Program-made: the position numbers and the translations under genes | Source: Flavobacteriales bacterium UBA1820 | Lineage (GTDB): Bacteria; Bacteroidota; Bacteroidia; Flavobacteriales; UBA1820 | Reading direction: 5' to 3' | Assembly (NCBI GenBank): GCA_002314265.1 | Contig: DCEW01000018.1 | Coordinates: forward strand, 24,366 to 75,299 | DNA length: 50,934 nucleotides | The notes under the pieces: model-generated | What the model saw: only the letters and a program-made list of their open reading frames with translations | What the model was told of the DNA's origin: nothing | Database searches by the model: none | In this document: positions 17,324 to 28,950 of the stretch, piece by piece | How positions within the stretch are numbered: the first letter of the stretch is position 1 | Layout of the letters: each line of letters begins with the position of its first letter

Positions 17324-17506
17324 AGAGAGGCTGAAGACATCAAAAAGCTTTCGTGAGAGATGGCGAGGGGCCCGAAAAGGAGAAAAGGACGAAAAAAGAA
17401 AGGAGGAGGGGGGAGAGAGACGTAAAGAACGGTTGGAAAACAAGCCCTATAAGAAACAGAAAAACAAATAACTAAAAAATATAAACTTACTAAACAAAAT
17501 CGAAAG

Positions 17507-18268
17507 ATGAGAAGAAAAATCGTAGCCGGCAACTGGAAAATGAACAAAAACCTCCAGGAAAGCGTCGCTTTGGCCGGTGAAATCAAAGCCGCTTTGGCCG
17601 GATGCCCCCTGTGCGGAGTAGAAGTCGTCGTAGCTCCCGTGTTTACCAACCTGTATGCCGTAGCCCAAGAGCTGAAAGGCACCCCGGTAGCCGTAGCGGC
17701 CCAGAACATCTATCCCAAGCCCAGCGGAGCTTACACGGGTGAAGTATCGGCACCCATCGCCAAATCGGCCGGAGCGTCGAAAGTCATCCTCGGACACTCC
17801 GAACGCCGCCAATACTTCGGCGAAACGGACGAATTTCTCGCTGAGAAAGTGGACGCTGTACTGGCCGAAGGCATGGAGGTGATCTTCTGCATCGGCGAAG
17901 TACTCGCACAGCGCGAATCCGGCACCCATTTCCAAGTGGTAGAGCAGCAGATCAAGAACGCTTTGTTCCACCTTCCGGCCTCCGCATGGAGCCGCATCGT
18001 ACTGGCCTATGAACCCGTATGGGCCATCGGCACCGGGCTGACCGCCACGCCGGAGCAGGCCGAGGAAATGCACGCCCATATCCGCAAAGTGGTCGAGAAC
18101 AAATACGGAAAACAAGTTGCCGAGGACCTCACGATCCTTTACGGAGGCTCGTGCAACGCCAAGAATGCCGCCTCGCTCTTTGCTCAACCCGACGTGGACG
18201 GCGGACTGATCGGCGGAGCCTCGCTCAAAGCGGAAGACTTCAAGACGATCATCGCAGCACGCGCTTGA
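17507..18268 (+). CDS. tpiA: Triosephosphate isomerase
   Basis: TpiA interconverts dihydroxyacetone phosphate and glyceraldehyde 3-phosphate in glycolysis. The 253-residue barrel shows the substrate-binding Asn-Lys (IVAGNWKMNKN), the catalytic His (VILGHSERRQYFGE), and the catalytic Glu and loop 6 (LAYEPVWAIGTGLTATPEQA), plus ILYGGSCN. The 183-nt upstream stretch includes an A-rich leader; a promoter there is not clear. A strong terminator follows the gene. Confidence 0.98.
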   Translation: MRRKIVAGNWKMNKNLQESVALAGEIKAALAGCPLCGVEVVVAPVFTNLYAVAQELKGTPVAVAAQNIYPKPSGAYTGEVSAPIAKSAGASKVILGHSERRQYFGETDEFLAEKVDAVLAEGMEVIFCIGEVLAQRESGTHFQVVEQQIKNALFHLPASAWSRIVLAYEPVWAIGTGLTATPEQAEEMHAHIRKVVENKYGKQVAEDLTILYGGSCNAKNAASLFAQPDVDGGLIGGASLKAEDFKTIIAARA

Positions 18269-18297
18269 TTTAGATAACAATAAACGGGAATTCCCGA

Positions 18298-18327
18298 AGA
18301 CCTCCTGCACAAGGAGGTCTTTTTTTG
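18298..18327 (+). terminator. Rho-independent terminator after tpiA
   Basis: AGACCTCCT and AGGAGGTCT form a perfect 9-bp stem around GCACA, followed by seven T. Confidence 0.93.
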
Positions 18328-18693
18328 TGCGTATCCGCCAAAAAACCGCATCCGGCAGGTTCATTCCCGCCGTTTCCAAGCACAGAACCGTCCGCCGGAA
18401 GGAATGAAAGTTTTGTCGTGCGGGATCTTTCCTATCTTTCAAAGATGCCTGCTTGTGGTGCAAATAATAAAATGTCGTATAGCGGCGGTGTTCATTCTAT
18501 GGACGGCACGGGGGCAGTGCCGAAAAATTCTATTTTACATAATAGAAATTATATTCAAAAATTTATTTCTAAAACACATGAAATTTCTGTCAAATTGATA
18601 TTGGAAGATTTAGTAAAAACTATCTATATTGTTCTCGCATTTTCGGAATATTTTTTCTTTGAATTAGTCGTTTAACTCCAAAATTTGCTCGAG
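18328..18693. other. AT-rich stretch with no convincing gene
   Basis: A promoter-like sequence (TTTG at 18412, TATCTTTC at 18433-18440) stands at its left, and from about 18520 base composition drops sharply to A and T. Short open frames are present (for example 18404-18598, 64 codons, and the C-terminal part of one ending at 18675), but none has a recognisable motif. It may hold a small gene or RNA, or be decayed sequence. Confidence 0.5.
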
Positions 18694-18948
18694 ATGGGTT
18701 TGCTTCTTTTACTCGTTTACTTTTTTCTCATCGTACTTTTGTTGGTGGGTTTTGTGATGCTTGGTATTCAGATTTTTTGGTTGACGAAATTTTTGAAAAG
18801 TACAGATTTCTCCCGGATCTCTGTTGTTGTGCTCCGTTGTCGCATTTGGTTTGTCGTTTGCGTCGTTTCAAGTGTCGTACTTATGATTATGAATCTATGG
18901 TTCATAGGTACTTTGATTCAAGGTTTGCATACTTATTTTCTCTCTTAA
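18694..18948 (+). CDS. Hypothetical small membrane protein
   Basis: This is an 84-residue protein of unknown function with two strongly hydrophobic segments (LLLLLVYFFLIVLLLVGFVM and FVVCVVSSVVLMIMNLWFIG) joined by a short basic stretch with FLKSTDFSRI. The ATG at 18694 is used, though a TTG three codons earlier is possible. Low G+C and leucine-rich composition set it apart from neighbouring genes and suggest accessory sequence. It lies 45 nt upstream of a second small membrane protein gene with similar features. I know of no named homologue. Confidence 0.45.
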   Translation: MGLLLLLVYFFLIVLLLVGFVMLGIQIFWLTKFLKSTDFSRISVVVLRCRIWFVVCVVSSVVLMIMNLWFIGTLIQGLHTYFLS

Positions 18949-18993
18949 GCAAGAATTCTTTTTATAGTTGTCTGTATTTAATCAGAAATTGCC

Positions 18994-19227
18994 ATGCGGA
19001 GTTTAATAGAGTTTTGGCGCAATCACATGGTTTTGATGATTGTTCTCCTTTTTCTGTGTCCGGCGGTTGTCTTGCTTCCTTTTGTGCTGATGTTTCTCGC
19101 ATATATAATTGCCTCCCCGATTATGCTCCCATTTCTGTTTTTCCATCGAGTAATCGGTTTATCTCGCCCTTTAGCGTTTTTTATAAGTGTCTTGTTGGTC
19201 TGCCTATTTGTTTTGACCGTTTCTTAA
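18994..19227 (+). CDS. Hypothetical small membrane protein
   Basis: This is a 77-residue protein that is nearly all hydrophobic, with two or three membrane segments (MVLMIVLLFLCPAVVLLPFV, then IIASPIMLPFLFF, then LAFFISVLLVCLFVLTV). It has no recognisable domain. It follows the other tiny membrane protein by 45 nt and precedes the AraC-type regulator by about 100 nt. A longer frame in another register (18777-19238) covers both genes but has an implausible cysteine- and serine-rich composition. Confidence 0.42.
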   Translation: MRSLIEFWRNHMVLMIVLLFLCPAVVLLPFVLMFLAYIIASPIMLPFLFFHRVIGLSRPLAFFISVLLVCLFVLTVS

Positions 19228-19273
19228 CCACCTTGTAGTGTTTTTTGACGGATGGCGGCGTGAATCTTAAAAT

Positions 19274-19305
19274 TTTGGGCTGAAAACGAAATGTTCGTAT
19301 GTTTG
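19274..19305 (+). promoter_or_regulatory. Promoter of the AraC-type regulator
   Basis: TTTG (19274-19277), a 20-nt spacer and TATGTTTG (19298-19305) match the Bacteroidota consensus fully. The box covers the first candidate ATG at 19299, so translation must begin downstream. Confidence 0.82.
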
Positions 19306-19325
19306 CCCGAAATGCTGAAAAGAAA

Positions 19326-20198
19326 ATGAGCAATAAGTCCCAGAAGAAAAATGCCGCAAGCCGGTATGGTTTTTTACCGGACGTGGAATATCTCGAAAAT
19401 TACTTTGCCTTGTTCGACTCTTTCGACGCAGATGCCCAGAAAAGTATGCCGTACAGACTGGAAGGATTGATGTTTGTGGCAACTGTCTGTGGGACGTGTC
19501 ATTTTACCGTCGATCTGAAGGAACATATCCTTCATCCCAACGAACTGCTTTTGGTGCTTCCCGGGCAAATGGTTCAGCATGTGGACAAAAGTGCCGATTT
19601 CCAAGGGCGTTTCATGTTCATGTCCAGTGAGTTGTTGGCCAACATATCGACACGCAAAAAAAATTTTTCGGTGTTTTTCGCCCTTCGGGACAACCCGCAG
19701 ATACGGCTCAAGCCCTCGGACATGGAGATGTTTCTCCAGTATCACGATTTTATCCGCAAAAGGATGCAGGATTCCTCTCCCATCATCCGTCTGGATGTGG
19801 TACAACATCTGCTTGGAGCCTTGTTTTTCGAATTTCTGGCCATGGAGGACTATTTCTCCCGCCAGCAGACCCGTTTGAGCCGCAAGGACGAAATCTGCCG
19901 CCAGTTTCTCGATCTGCTCATCCAGCATTACAAGGAAAGTCGATCCGTGTCCTTTTATGCCGACCGTCTGTTCATCACCCCAAAGTATCTTTCGGCCACT
20001 CTGCGCTCGGTTACCGGCAAACGTGCCGGGCAACTGATCGACGACTATGTCCTGCTCCAGGCCAAAGTTATGCTCAAAACGACCAACATGACCGTGCAGC
20101 AGATCAGCGAAGAGTTGAATTTTGCCAACCAATCCTTCTTTGCACGCTATTTCAAACACCTCTCGGGGCTCTCTCCTACGCAGTATCGGGACAATTGA
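19326..20198 (+). CDS. AraC-family transcriptional regulator
   Basis: This is a 290-residue DNA-binding regulator. Residues 1-185 form a cupin-like sensory part (LLLVLPGQMVQHVDKSADFQ), and about residues 190-290 hold two helix-turn-helix motifs of the AraC/XylS type: SFYADRLFITPKYLSATLR and VQQISEELNFANQSFFARYF, followed by HLSGLSPTQYR. The start at 19326 is favoured over 19299 because the -7 box TATGTTTG overlaps the latter. No target is evident; neighbours are two tiny membrane proteins upstream and a lipopolysaccharide-kinase-like gene downstream, which has its own -7 box. Bacteroidota regulators of this shape often sense small molecules, but the ligand cannot be told. Confidence 0.92.
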   Translation: MSNKSQKKNAASRYGFLPDVEYLENYFALFDSFDADAQKSMPYRLEGLMFVATVCGTCHFTVDLKEHILHPNELLLVLPGQMVQHVDKSADFQGRFMFMSSELLANISTRKKNFSVFFALRDNPQIRLKPSDMEMFLQYHDFIRKRMQDSSPIIRLDVVQHLLGALFFEFLAMEDYFSRQQTRLSRKDEICRQFLDLLIQHYKESRSVSFYADRLFITPKYLSATLRSVTGKRAGQLIDDYVLLQAKVMLKTTNMTVQQISEELNFANQSFFARYFKHLSGLSPTQYRDN

Positions 20199-20348
20199 GG
20201 CTTTGCGGGCGCAAGCCGTGGTGGAAAAAATCACTGTTCTGTTCTGTGATTTTCCTTTTCCCGGAAATGTGGAACAGGATACAGGCCATTTCCCCCTTTT
20301 TCCCGGCCTTTGACCCCCTATTTTTGCGCGATAAAAACCGAAAAACAC

Positions 20349-21116
20349 ATGGCTTTTTCTCGCGTAAAAACCGTTGTTCATCCGGATTATGCTCGTTTCG
20401 AGGATTTCGTCCGTCGATTGCCTCAGGAGAATTTCCCAATCGATCGCGTATTTTGCGATCGACGCAATACGGTCGTGGCCACGCACGATCAGGGCATGGC
20501 AATGGTCGTCAAGAAGTATGCGCGTCCAACTCTGTTCAATTGCTTCGTTTATACGTTCTTTCGCCCGTCCAAAGCCGAAAGGGCTTACCGGTATGCGTTG
20601 CGTCTGGCTCGCTGCGGAGTTGAAACGGCTGCTCCCATCGGTTACGTGCATGTGTACCGGGGAGGAATCTTCCACACCGGATATTTCCTTTGTCGTTTTC
20701 TCCCCTATCCTACCCTTTCCAGCATAAAAAAACTCGATGAAACCGAAAAGCGCCAACTCGGCGAAGATTTCGTGGCCTTTACCGTCTTTTTGCATCGACA
20801 TGGGTTGGTGCCTGGCGATTACAATCCGGGGAACATTCTGTATCACAAAGACTCCGAGGGAAAATACCGCTTTGCCCTGGTAGACATCAACCGATTTTAT
20901 TTCGGGCATCCTACTATGGCTCGTTGCATGCGGTCGTTTACGCAACTCTCCGGAGCCCGTCTTTCACAGTTGGTCGTTCTTATCCGACGGTATTGCGACG
21001 TTCGGCATTGGGATCCGAAGCGCGCTTGGAAATATTTCCAGCTTTATCGCCGTTCGCTCTTCCGGAAGGAACGTATAAAATCCAAGTTCAAATCGCTTCT
21101 GGGTTTACTGCCTTGA
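20349..21116 (+). CDS. Lipopolysaccharide kinase (InaA/WaaP)-like protein
   Basis: This is a 255-residue protein of the lipopolysaccharide core kinase / protein-kinase-like fold. The region matching the catalytic loop reads HRHGLVPGDYNPGNILY, keeping Asp and Asn of the kinase pattern but with Pro-Gly where His often stands. The metal-binding position reads VDINRFYF rather than DFG-like. An N-terminal lobe with VVKKYARPTLFNC supplies the likely ATP-binding Lys. Basic residues crowd the C-terminus (RRSLFRKERIKSKFKS), which may bind membrane lipid. A TATTTTTG box lies at 20320-20327, so the start at 20349 is preferred over 20310. Phosphorylation of a sugar in the lipopolysaccharide core is inferred from the family. 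Confidence 0.78.
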   Translation: MAFSRVKTVVHPDYARFEDFVRRLPQENFPIDRVFCDRRNTVVATHDQGMAMVVKKYARPTLFNCFVYTFFRPSKAERAYRYALRLARCGVETAAPIGYVHVYRGGIFHTGYFLCRFLPYPTLSSIKKLDETEKRQLGEDFVAFTVFLHRHGLVPGDYNPGNILYHKDSEGKYRFALVDINRFYFGHPTMARCMRSFTQLSGARLSQLVVLIRRYCDVRHWDPKRAWKYFQLYRRSLFRKERIKSKFKSLLGLLP

Positions 21117-21261
21117 AAAGAGGGCCGGTGTTGATCTCCGAAAAGACAAGGTGATTAAATAGAAAGGGGGGCCTGTTCTCCGTTGAAATACGGATCGGGT
21201 CCCCTACTCTTTTATGGATATGAAAGATAGACTACGCATTTTGAAAAACAAGTGTATTAAA

Positions 21262-21295
21262 AAAAAACGCTTCCCTTGTCTGGGAAGCGTTTTTC
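21262..21295. terminator. Bidirectional terminator between the kinase-like and ABC exporter genes
   Basis: AAAACGCTTCCC and GGGAAGCGTTTT form a 12-bp stem around TTGTCT, flanked by A on the left and T on the right. It can serve both converging genes. Another imperfect hairpin (AGGGGGGCC ... GGGTCCCCT) lies at 21165-21207 next to the kinase-like gene. Confidence 0.9.
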
Positions 21296-21322
21296 CAAAT
21301 CTAAAGAAGAATCCTTCAGTGG

Positions 21323-23188
21323 TCAGTTCTCGAACGACTGCATGTGGATCAACTTGGCGTACATTCCCCCCAAGGCCAGCAGTTGTTCGTGGGTGCCTTG
21401 TTCGATGATCCTCCCCTGGCTCATCACTACGATCAAGTCGGCGTTCTGAATGGTAGAAAGGCGGTGTGCCACCACAAAACTCGTGTGTGCGCTCATGAGG
21501 TTTTCCAAGGCATTCTGCACCAGTTTTTCGCTTTCGGTGTCCAAGGCCGAGGTCGCCTCGTCCAAGAGCAGGATGGGCGCATTCTTGAGTACTGCCCGAG
21601 CTATGCACAGGCGTTGGCGCTGTCCGCCGGAGAGCCGCAGGCCGGCATCGCCGATGTTCGTGTCGAACCCCTCGGGAAGCCTTTCGATAAATTCCATGGC
21701 GTTGGCTACCTGCGCCGCCTGGAGGATCTCCTGGTCCGTCGCATCGGGTTTTCCCAGCAGCAGGTTGTTGCGGATCGTGTCGTTGAACAGGAGCGACTCC
21801 TGGGTTACCAGTCCGCAAAGCCCCCGAAGGTCGGACAGGCGGATGTCCCGGATGTCGTGGCCGTCGATGGCGATGCTTCCCCCGGTTACGTCGTAAAAAC
21901 GGCAGATCAGGTTCGTAAGGGTCGATTTGCCGCTGCCCGACTGTCCGACGATGGCGATGGTCTTTCCCTTGGGTACCGACAGCGAAAATCCCTGAATAGC
22001 TTCCTTTTCCCCATCGGGATAGCGGAAATGCACGTCGCGGAATTCGATGCAACGATCGAACGTGGTCTTTTGCACCGCATGCGGGGCGTCGGTGATGGCT
22101 ATCGGCGTATCGATGACTTCGTAGATGCGCTGGGCAGCCGCTTCACCGCGTTTGATGTCCGCAAAGGCCAGGGCGATGTTCTTGGTTGGCTGGAGGATCT
22201 GGTAAAAGAGTGCCAAGTAGGTGATGAATACCGAAGCCGTCAGGCTGGCGTCCTTCATGATGAGCACCCCGGCATACCCCATGATGGAGATGATGATGGC
22301 CGAACCGATCATCTCGGACAAGGGAGAGGCCAGTTCGCGCCGGCGCGAGATGCGGGCCAACTGGTCGGAATACTCGTCGTTCACCCCATCGAAACGCTTC
22401 TTGGAAAGCCGTGCGGCGTTGTACGACTTGATGACCTTCAGCCCGGTGAGGTCTTCCTCCACCTGGGAGAGCAGCACGCCGTATTTCTTGCGCGCCTTTT
22501 TCGAAGGTTCCTTGAGCGACTTGGAGATCCGCGTGATGGCATAGGCGGTAAACGGCAGCAGGATGACGATGAACACCGTCAGGTTGGGGCTGAGGACGAT
22601 CAGCGAGATCAGAATACCGATGGCCATCAGCGGGTCCTGTATCGTGCGCGAGAGCGAGGAAAAGATGGCCCATTGCACTTCCGTTACGTCCGAGGTGATG
22701 CGCGAGAGCAGGTCGCCCTTGCGTTTTTCCGAAAAGAACGACAGGTTGAGCGCCAGGATCTTGTCGTGGATCTGTTTACGCAGCCGCTGTTCGATGCCGA
22801 TGTTGATGTACGAGAGGAACAGCCCGGCGAAATACCGCGAGACGTTCTTGAGCACGAAGAGCATAAACCCGGTAAAGCATACCCAGAACAACACCGTGGC
22901 CAGCGTGTAATGGTCCATCCAGTAGGTTACCTGATAGTTGTACAGCTGGGTGAGGTAATCCTTCACCCCTTCGGCACCCCGGCTGTCCAGTACGCTCACT
23001 CCGTCGATGATCCAAGCCGGTTTCTCGTAGACCTTTTCGGTCTCGCCGAAAATGAGGCTCAGCACCGGGATCAGGGCATAGGTGGACAGGAGCGTAAAAA
23101 GAACGGTCAGTATGTTGAATACGACCGTTCCGGCTATCAGTTTTTTGAAATGCCCCAGATTCTTGAAAAGGCGCAGGGTGTACTTCAT
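21323..23188 (-). CDS. MsbA-like ABC transporter, fused membrane and ATPase domains
   Basis: This is a 621-residue half-transporter of the exporter type. Residues 1-330 hold six membrane helices, with an unusually long first external loop at about residues 50-95 (EKVYEKPAWIIDGVSVLDSR). The ATPase domain shows Walker A GQSGSGKST, the Q-loop LVTQESLLFNDTIRNN, the signature LSGGQRQR, Walker B ILLLDEATSALD and the switch AHRLST. Members in Bacteroidota are usually annotated MsbA and flip lipid A, though other lipids or peptides are possible. It is transcribed towards the kinase-like gene and ends at a shared terminator; lon lies 55 nt upstream on the same strand. Confidence 0.9.
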   Translation of the reverse strand: MKYTLRLFKNLGHFKKLIAGTVVFNILTVLFTLLSTYALIPVLSLIFGETEKVYEKPAWIIDGVSVLDSRGAEGVKDYLTQLYNYQVTYWMDHYTLATVLFWVCFTGFMLFVLKNVSRYFAGLFLSYINIGIEQRLRKQIHDKILALNLSFFSEKRKGDLLSRITSDVTEVQWAIFSSLSRTIQDPLMAIGILISLIVLSPNLTVFIVILLPFTAYAITRISKSLKEPSKKARKKYGVLLSQVEEDLTGLKVIKSYNAARLSKKRFDGVNDEYSDQLARISRRRELASPLSEMIGSAIIISIMGYAGVLIMKDASLTASVFITYLALFYQILQPTKNIALAFADIKRGEAAAQRIYEVIDTPIAITDAPHAVQKTTFDRCIEFRDVHFRYPDGEKEAIQGFSLSVPKGKTIAIVGQSGSGKSTLTNLICRFYDVTGGSIAIDGHDIRDIRLSDLRGLCGLVTQESLLFNDTIRNNLLLGKPDATDQEILQAAQVANAMEFIERLPEGFDTNIGDAGLRLSGGQRQRLCIARAVLKNAPILLLDEATSALDTESEKLVQNALENLMSAHTSFVVAHRLSTIQNADLIVVMSQGRIIEQGTHEQLLALGGMYAKLIHMQSFEN

Positions 23189-23243
23189 GCTCTGCTACGC
23201 TACGTGAGCAGCGTGATTTTTGTGTCTTAAGCGACAAAAATAC

Positions 23244-25658
23244 TCAATTTTCCAGAGCCAGTGGTATTACTTCGTCCATTTTTTTGACGTAATGGAAGGT
23301 CATGCCCTTGCGGTAATCCTCGCGGATGTCCTCGATGTCCTTGCGGTTGTCCTCGCACAGGATGATGTGGGTGATGTTGGCCCGGCGGGCAGCCAGGATC
23401 TTTTCCTTGATGCCTCCTACCGGCAGCACCTTTCCGCGCAGGGTGATCTCGCCCGTCATGGCGATCGACGGTTTTACCTTCCGTCCGGTGAGCACCGACA
23501 CCAGCGAGGTGAGCATCGTGATGCCCGCCGAAGGTCCGTCTTTCGGCGTAGCACCTTCCGGCACATGCACGTGCAGGTTGTATTTGGCGATCTCCTCCTC
23601 GTCCAGGCCGAACTGTGCGGCGTGCGACTTGATGTATTGCAGGGCGATGGTGGCCGATTCTTTCATCACGTTGCCCAGGTTTCCGGTCATGGTCAGTTCG
23701 CCCTTGCCCTTGAACTTGGTGGACTCGATGTAGAGAATATCGCCGCCTACCGACGTCCAGGCCAGTCCCGTGACCACTCCCGGCGTGTCGATCGTCTCGT
23801 ATTTGTCCGACTCGCGGGGAATGCCCAGGATCTTCTGCGCCTGTTCGAACGAGATGTCCGGATCGTATTTCTGGTGGGTAACATACTGTTTGGCGCAGTG
23901 GCGGACGATCTGGGCGATCTTCTTGTCCAACTGGCGCACACCACTTTCACGGGTGTACCCGTCGATGATCCGCTGGAGCACCTGATCCGACAGGGTGATC
24001 GGATGGCGCTTCATCCCGTGCTCCTGAAGCTGTTTGGGCAGCAGGTGGCGCTGGGCGATCTGAACCTTTTCCTCGAGCGTGTAACCGTTCATTTCGATGA
24101 TCTCCATCCGGTCCAGCAGTGCCGGCTGGATGGTCGAAAGGTTGTTGGCCGTAGCGATGAACAGTACCCGGGAGAGGTCGTAACCTGTTTCGAGGAAGTT
24201 GTCGTAGAACGTATTGTTCTGCTCGGGGTCGAGCACTTCCAGCATGGCCGATGAAGGGTCGCCCTGTATGCCGACCGAGAGTTTGTCGATCTCGTCCAGA
24301 ACGAATACCGGGTTGGACACGCCGGCTTTCTTGATCGACTGGATAATCCGCCCCGGCATAGCTCCGATGTAGGTCTTGCGGTGGCCGCGTATTTCGGCCT
24401 CGTCGCGCAGCCCGCCCAGGGAGATACGCACGTACTTCCGTCCCAGCGCTTCGGCAATGGAACGCCCCAGAGAAGTCTTACCTACTCCCGGAGGGCCGTA
24501 CAGACACAGGATCGGAGCCTTCATGTCGCCCTTGAGCTTGAGCACGGCCATGTATTCGAGGATACGTTTTTTGACGTCTTCCAGTCCGTAGTGGTCGCGG
24601 TCGAGGATGCGGGCGGCGCGGGCAAGGTCGAAACGGTCTTTGGAATACTCGTTCCACGGCAGGTCGAGCATCAGTTCCAGGTAGTTCCGCTGTACGGAGT
24701 AGTCCGGGGTCTGCGGGTTCATCCGCTGGAGTTTGCCCAGTTCCTTGTCAAAGATGCGGGCGACGTCCTCGCTCCATTTTTTGGTTTTGGCCTTCTCGCG
24801 CATGTCTTCGATCTCGCTCTCGGCGGATGTGCCGCCGAGTTCTTCGGCGATGGTCTTCATCTGCTGGTGCAGGAAGTACTCGCGCTGCTGTTGGTCGAGG
24901 TCCTCGCGCACCTTGGATTGAATGTCGTTGCGCAAGGCAGCGCGTTTGAGTTCGAAATTGAGAAAACGCAGCACGGTGAGCCCCCGTTGACGGATGTCGT
25001 CCAGGCTCAACAGTTCGTATTTCTGTTCGACCGGCAGGGACATGTTGGCCGAGATGAAATTGATCAGATAACGACGGTTGCGGATGTTTTCCATGGCAAA
25101 AAGCATCTCGGAAGACAGGTTGGCGTTTTCCGAAGAGAGTTTGCGCATGGCGTCTTTGATCTCGTCCAGCAATGCAACGAATTCCGAAGACTCGGTATCT
25201 ACTTCCGCCTCGTCCTTCATCACGATCGAGGCGCGCAGGTACGGATCGTTTGCCACGACGGCTTCCACCTCCATCCGGCGGCGACCCTGCAGGATGACCG
25301 TATAGCTGCCGTCGGGCATCTTGAACATCTTGAGGATGCGCGCTACCACGCCCGTCTTGTAAATATCTTTCTGCTCGGGGTTTTCCACCCGGGCATCCAT
25401 TTGGGTCGAGACGGCCAGCAGACCGCCCTGACGTTCGCAGTCCTCCACCAGTCGGATGCTCGAAGGACGTCCTACACTCACCGGCATGATAACTCCGGGA
25501 AAGAGCACCATGTTGCGCAGCGGGAGCAGCGGCAATACCGACGGATAAGTCTCCTCGGTAGCCGTGCCGTCGTCCTCCTCGCTGGAGGTCATGATGGGAA
25601 TGATCTCCGAATCCCCCGAAAGGAATTGCTGCAATGACAATTTGTCCAGTTCTATCAT
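23244..25658 (-). CDS. lon: ATP-dependent protease La (Lon)
   Basis: Lon degrades misfolded and regulatory proteins in the cytoplasm. The 804-residue protein has an N-terminal LAN domain (LPLLPLRNMVLFPGVIMPVSV), the AAA+ module with Walker A LYGPPGVGKTSLG and Walker B VFVLDEIDKLS, and a C-terminal protease domain with the Ser710/Lys753 dyad (KDGPSAGITM and GGIKEKILAA). An acidic N-terminal leader of about 40 residues precedes the LAN domain. The upstream region has no TAnnTTTG match, so a stress-type promoter is possible. marC is divergent; the ABC exporter follows 55 nt downstream. Confidence 0.97.
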   Translation of the reverse strand: MIELDKLSLQQFLSGDSEIIPIMTSSEEDDGTATEETYPSVLPLLPLRNMVLFPGVIMPVSVGRPSSIRLVEDCERQGGLLAVSTQMDARVENPEQKDIYKTGVVARILKMFKMPDGSYTVILQGRRRMEVEAVVANDPYLRASIVMKDEAEVDTESSEFVALLDEIKDAMRKLSSENANLSSEMLFAMENIRNRRYLINFISANMSLPVEQKYELLSLDDIRQRGLTVLRFLNFELKRAALRNDIQSKVREDLDQQQREYFLHQQMKTIAEELGGTSAESEIEDMREKAKTKKWSEDVARIFDKELGKLQRMNPQTPDYSVQRNYLELMLDLPWNEYSKDRFDLARAARILDRDHYGLEDVKKRILEYMAVLKLKGDMKAPILCLYGPPGVGKTSLGRSIAEALGRKYVRISLGGLRDEAEIRGHRKTYIGAMPGRIIQSIKKAGVSNPVFVLDEIDKLSVGIQGDPSSAMLEVLDPEQNNTFYDNFLETGYDLSRVLFIATANNLSTIQPALLDRMEIIEMNGYTLEEKVQIAQRHLLPKQLQEHGMKRHPITLSDQVLQRIIDGYTRESGVRQLDKKIAQIVRHCAKQYVTHQKYDPDISFEQAQKILGIPRESDKYETIDTPGVVTGLAWTSVGGDILYIESTKFKGKGELTMTGNLGNVMKESATIALQYIKSHAAQFGLDEEEIAKYNLHVHVPEGATPKDGPSAGITMLTSLVSVLTGRKVKPSIAMTGEITLRGKVLPVGGIKEKILAARRANITHIILCEDNRKDIEDIREDYRKGMTFHYVKKMDEVIPLALEN

Positions 25659-25956
25659 CTGTTTTGTTTTTTTCTTTAGGGTTTGACAGTATTTTTACGC
25701 CAAAATGTCAGCCGAACCGCTCCGGGACCTTTCTGGGGTTTGGGCTTGCGCGTGTGTTCCCGTGAAAACGGGGCGACTTTTTCGTCCCGACCCGATCCGC
25801 TGACATTGCATGGGCAAGACAGGAAAAGGCAATAACCGTGCCAAAACGGTATCTCTGTGGCAAAGGAAAGAAAAAAACGCAGAAAAACAGGCTTGAATAC
25901 CGATAAAGACGTACCTTTGCACCATTCGAAAGAATCGTTAACAAGTCGGTGCGGTT
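25659..25956. other. Divergent lon-marC intergenic region
   Basis: These 298 nt hold no gene. The marC side has a TACCTTTG box at 25912-25919 with an ill-spaced TTG upstream. The lon side has no consensus promoter. Confidence 0.6.
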
Positions 25957-26598
25957 ATGGATGTCAAGGAACTGTTTACTTTTGCCCTAACGGTGTTTGT
26001 CGGCTATTTTGCCGTGATGAACCCGCTGACCAAAGCGCCGGTGTTCATCAGCCTGACCCGAGGGGCGGGCATCGAAAAGGAGCATCGCGTGGCACGCAAG
26101 GCAGGTATCGCAGCCTTTCTGATCCTTTTGAGCTTTGTGCTGCTGGGAAAATACATCTTTTTCGTCTTCGGGCTCACCATTCCCGCGTTCAAGATCACGG
26201 GTGGCATCGTGGTGTTCTTTGTGGGCTTTGAAATGCTGCAGTCCAAGCGCTCGTCCATCAACAACCCCCGATCAGTCAATTTCGACGAAAGCATCTCCAT
26301 CTCCCCCTTGGCCATTCCCATCATGGCCGGACCGGGTACCATCATCACCGGGATGAACTTCGTGACCAACGCCGACTGGATCCACATCATTATCGTGGTG
26401 CTGATGTCCGCCCTGATCTGCTACTTGAACTATCTGGCTTATTACTGGAGCGGATCGCTGATGAAGATCCTGGGGGAAAACATGATGGTCGCCATCCACA
26501 AGCTGATGGGATTGGTTCTGGCTATCCTCGGCACGAACATGGTGCTGGACGGCATCGATATCTTTATCAAGTCGGGCCTGATGTCCACTACCCTTTAA
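25957..26598 (+). CDS. MarC family integral membrane protein
   Basis: This is a 213-residue inner-membrane protein with about six helices. Family marks are YFAVMNPLTKAPVFISLTRG near the N-terminus, IPAFKITGGIVVFFVGFEML and LAIPIMAGPGTIITGM. MarC proteins were once linked to multiple antibiotic resistance, but their transport role remains unsettled. The start follows a TACCTTTG box by 37 nt. It is a single-gene unit, convergent with ligA. Confidence 0.92.
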   Translation: MDVKELFTFALTVFVGYFAVMNPLTKAPVFISLTRGAGIEKEHRVARKAGIAAFLILLSFVLLGKYIFFVFGLTIPAFKITGGIVVFFVGFEMLQSKRSSINNPRSVNFDESISISPLAIPIMAGPGTIITGMNFVTNADWIHIIIVVLMSALICYLNYLAYYWSGSLMKILGENMMVAIHKLMGLVLAILGTNMVLDGIDIFIKSGLMSTTL

Positions 26599-26749
26599 CG
26601 GTGAATTAGTCGCCAAGAGGTGGCAAGACTCCCTCCGCCTTCTTCCTCAGCACTCTTTCTCTTTTTTCTTCCTCAAAAGCAAGAGCCCCAGCGGAAATCC
26701 TTCGCTGCAGTTTCAGTCGCCGCACCATGTGCGTACCGGGCAAAGCGGA

Positions 26750-28894
<2,145 letters not shown>

Positions 28895-28950
28895 TCAGCG
28901 GACGAAATTTACGAAATGATTTGCAATGCCCGGGAAAATCTTCCGCCAAA

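Noticed and set aside
18325..18675. A 116-codon open frame after the tpiA terminator
   Set aside because: It starts inside the terminator, has mixed composition and no similarity I recognise; only the region is described.
18777..19238. A 153-codon open frame spanning both tiny membrane protein genes
   Set aside because: Its protein is rich in Cys, Ser and Arg with no hydrophobic pattern, while the alternative frame gives two clean membrane proteins.
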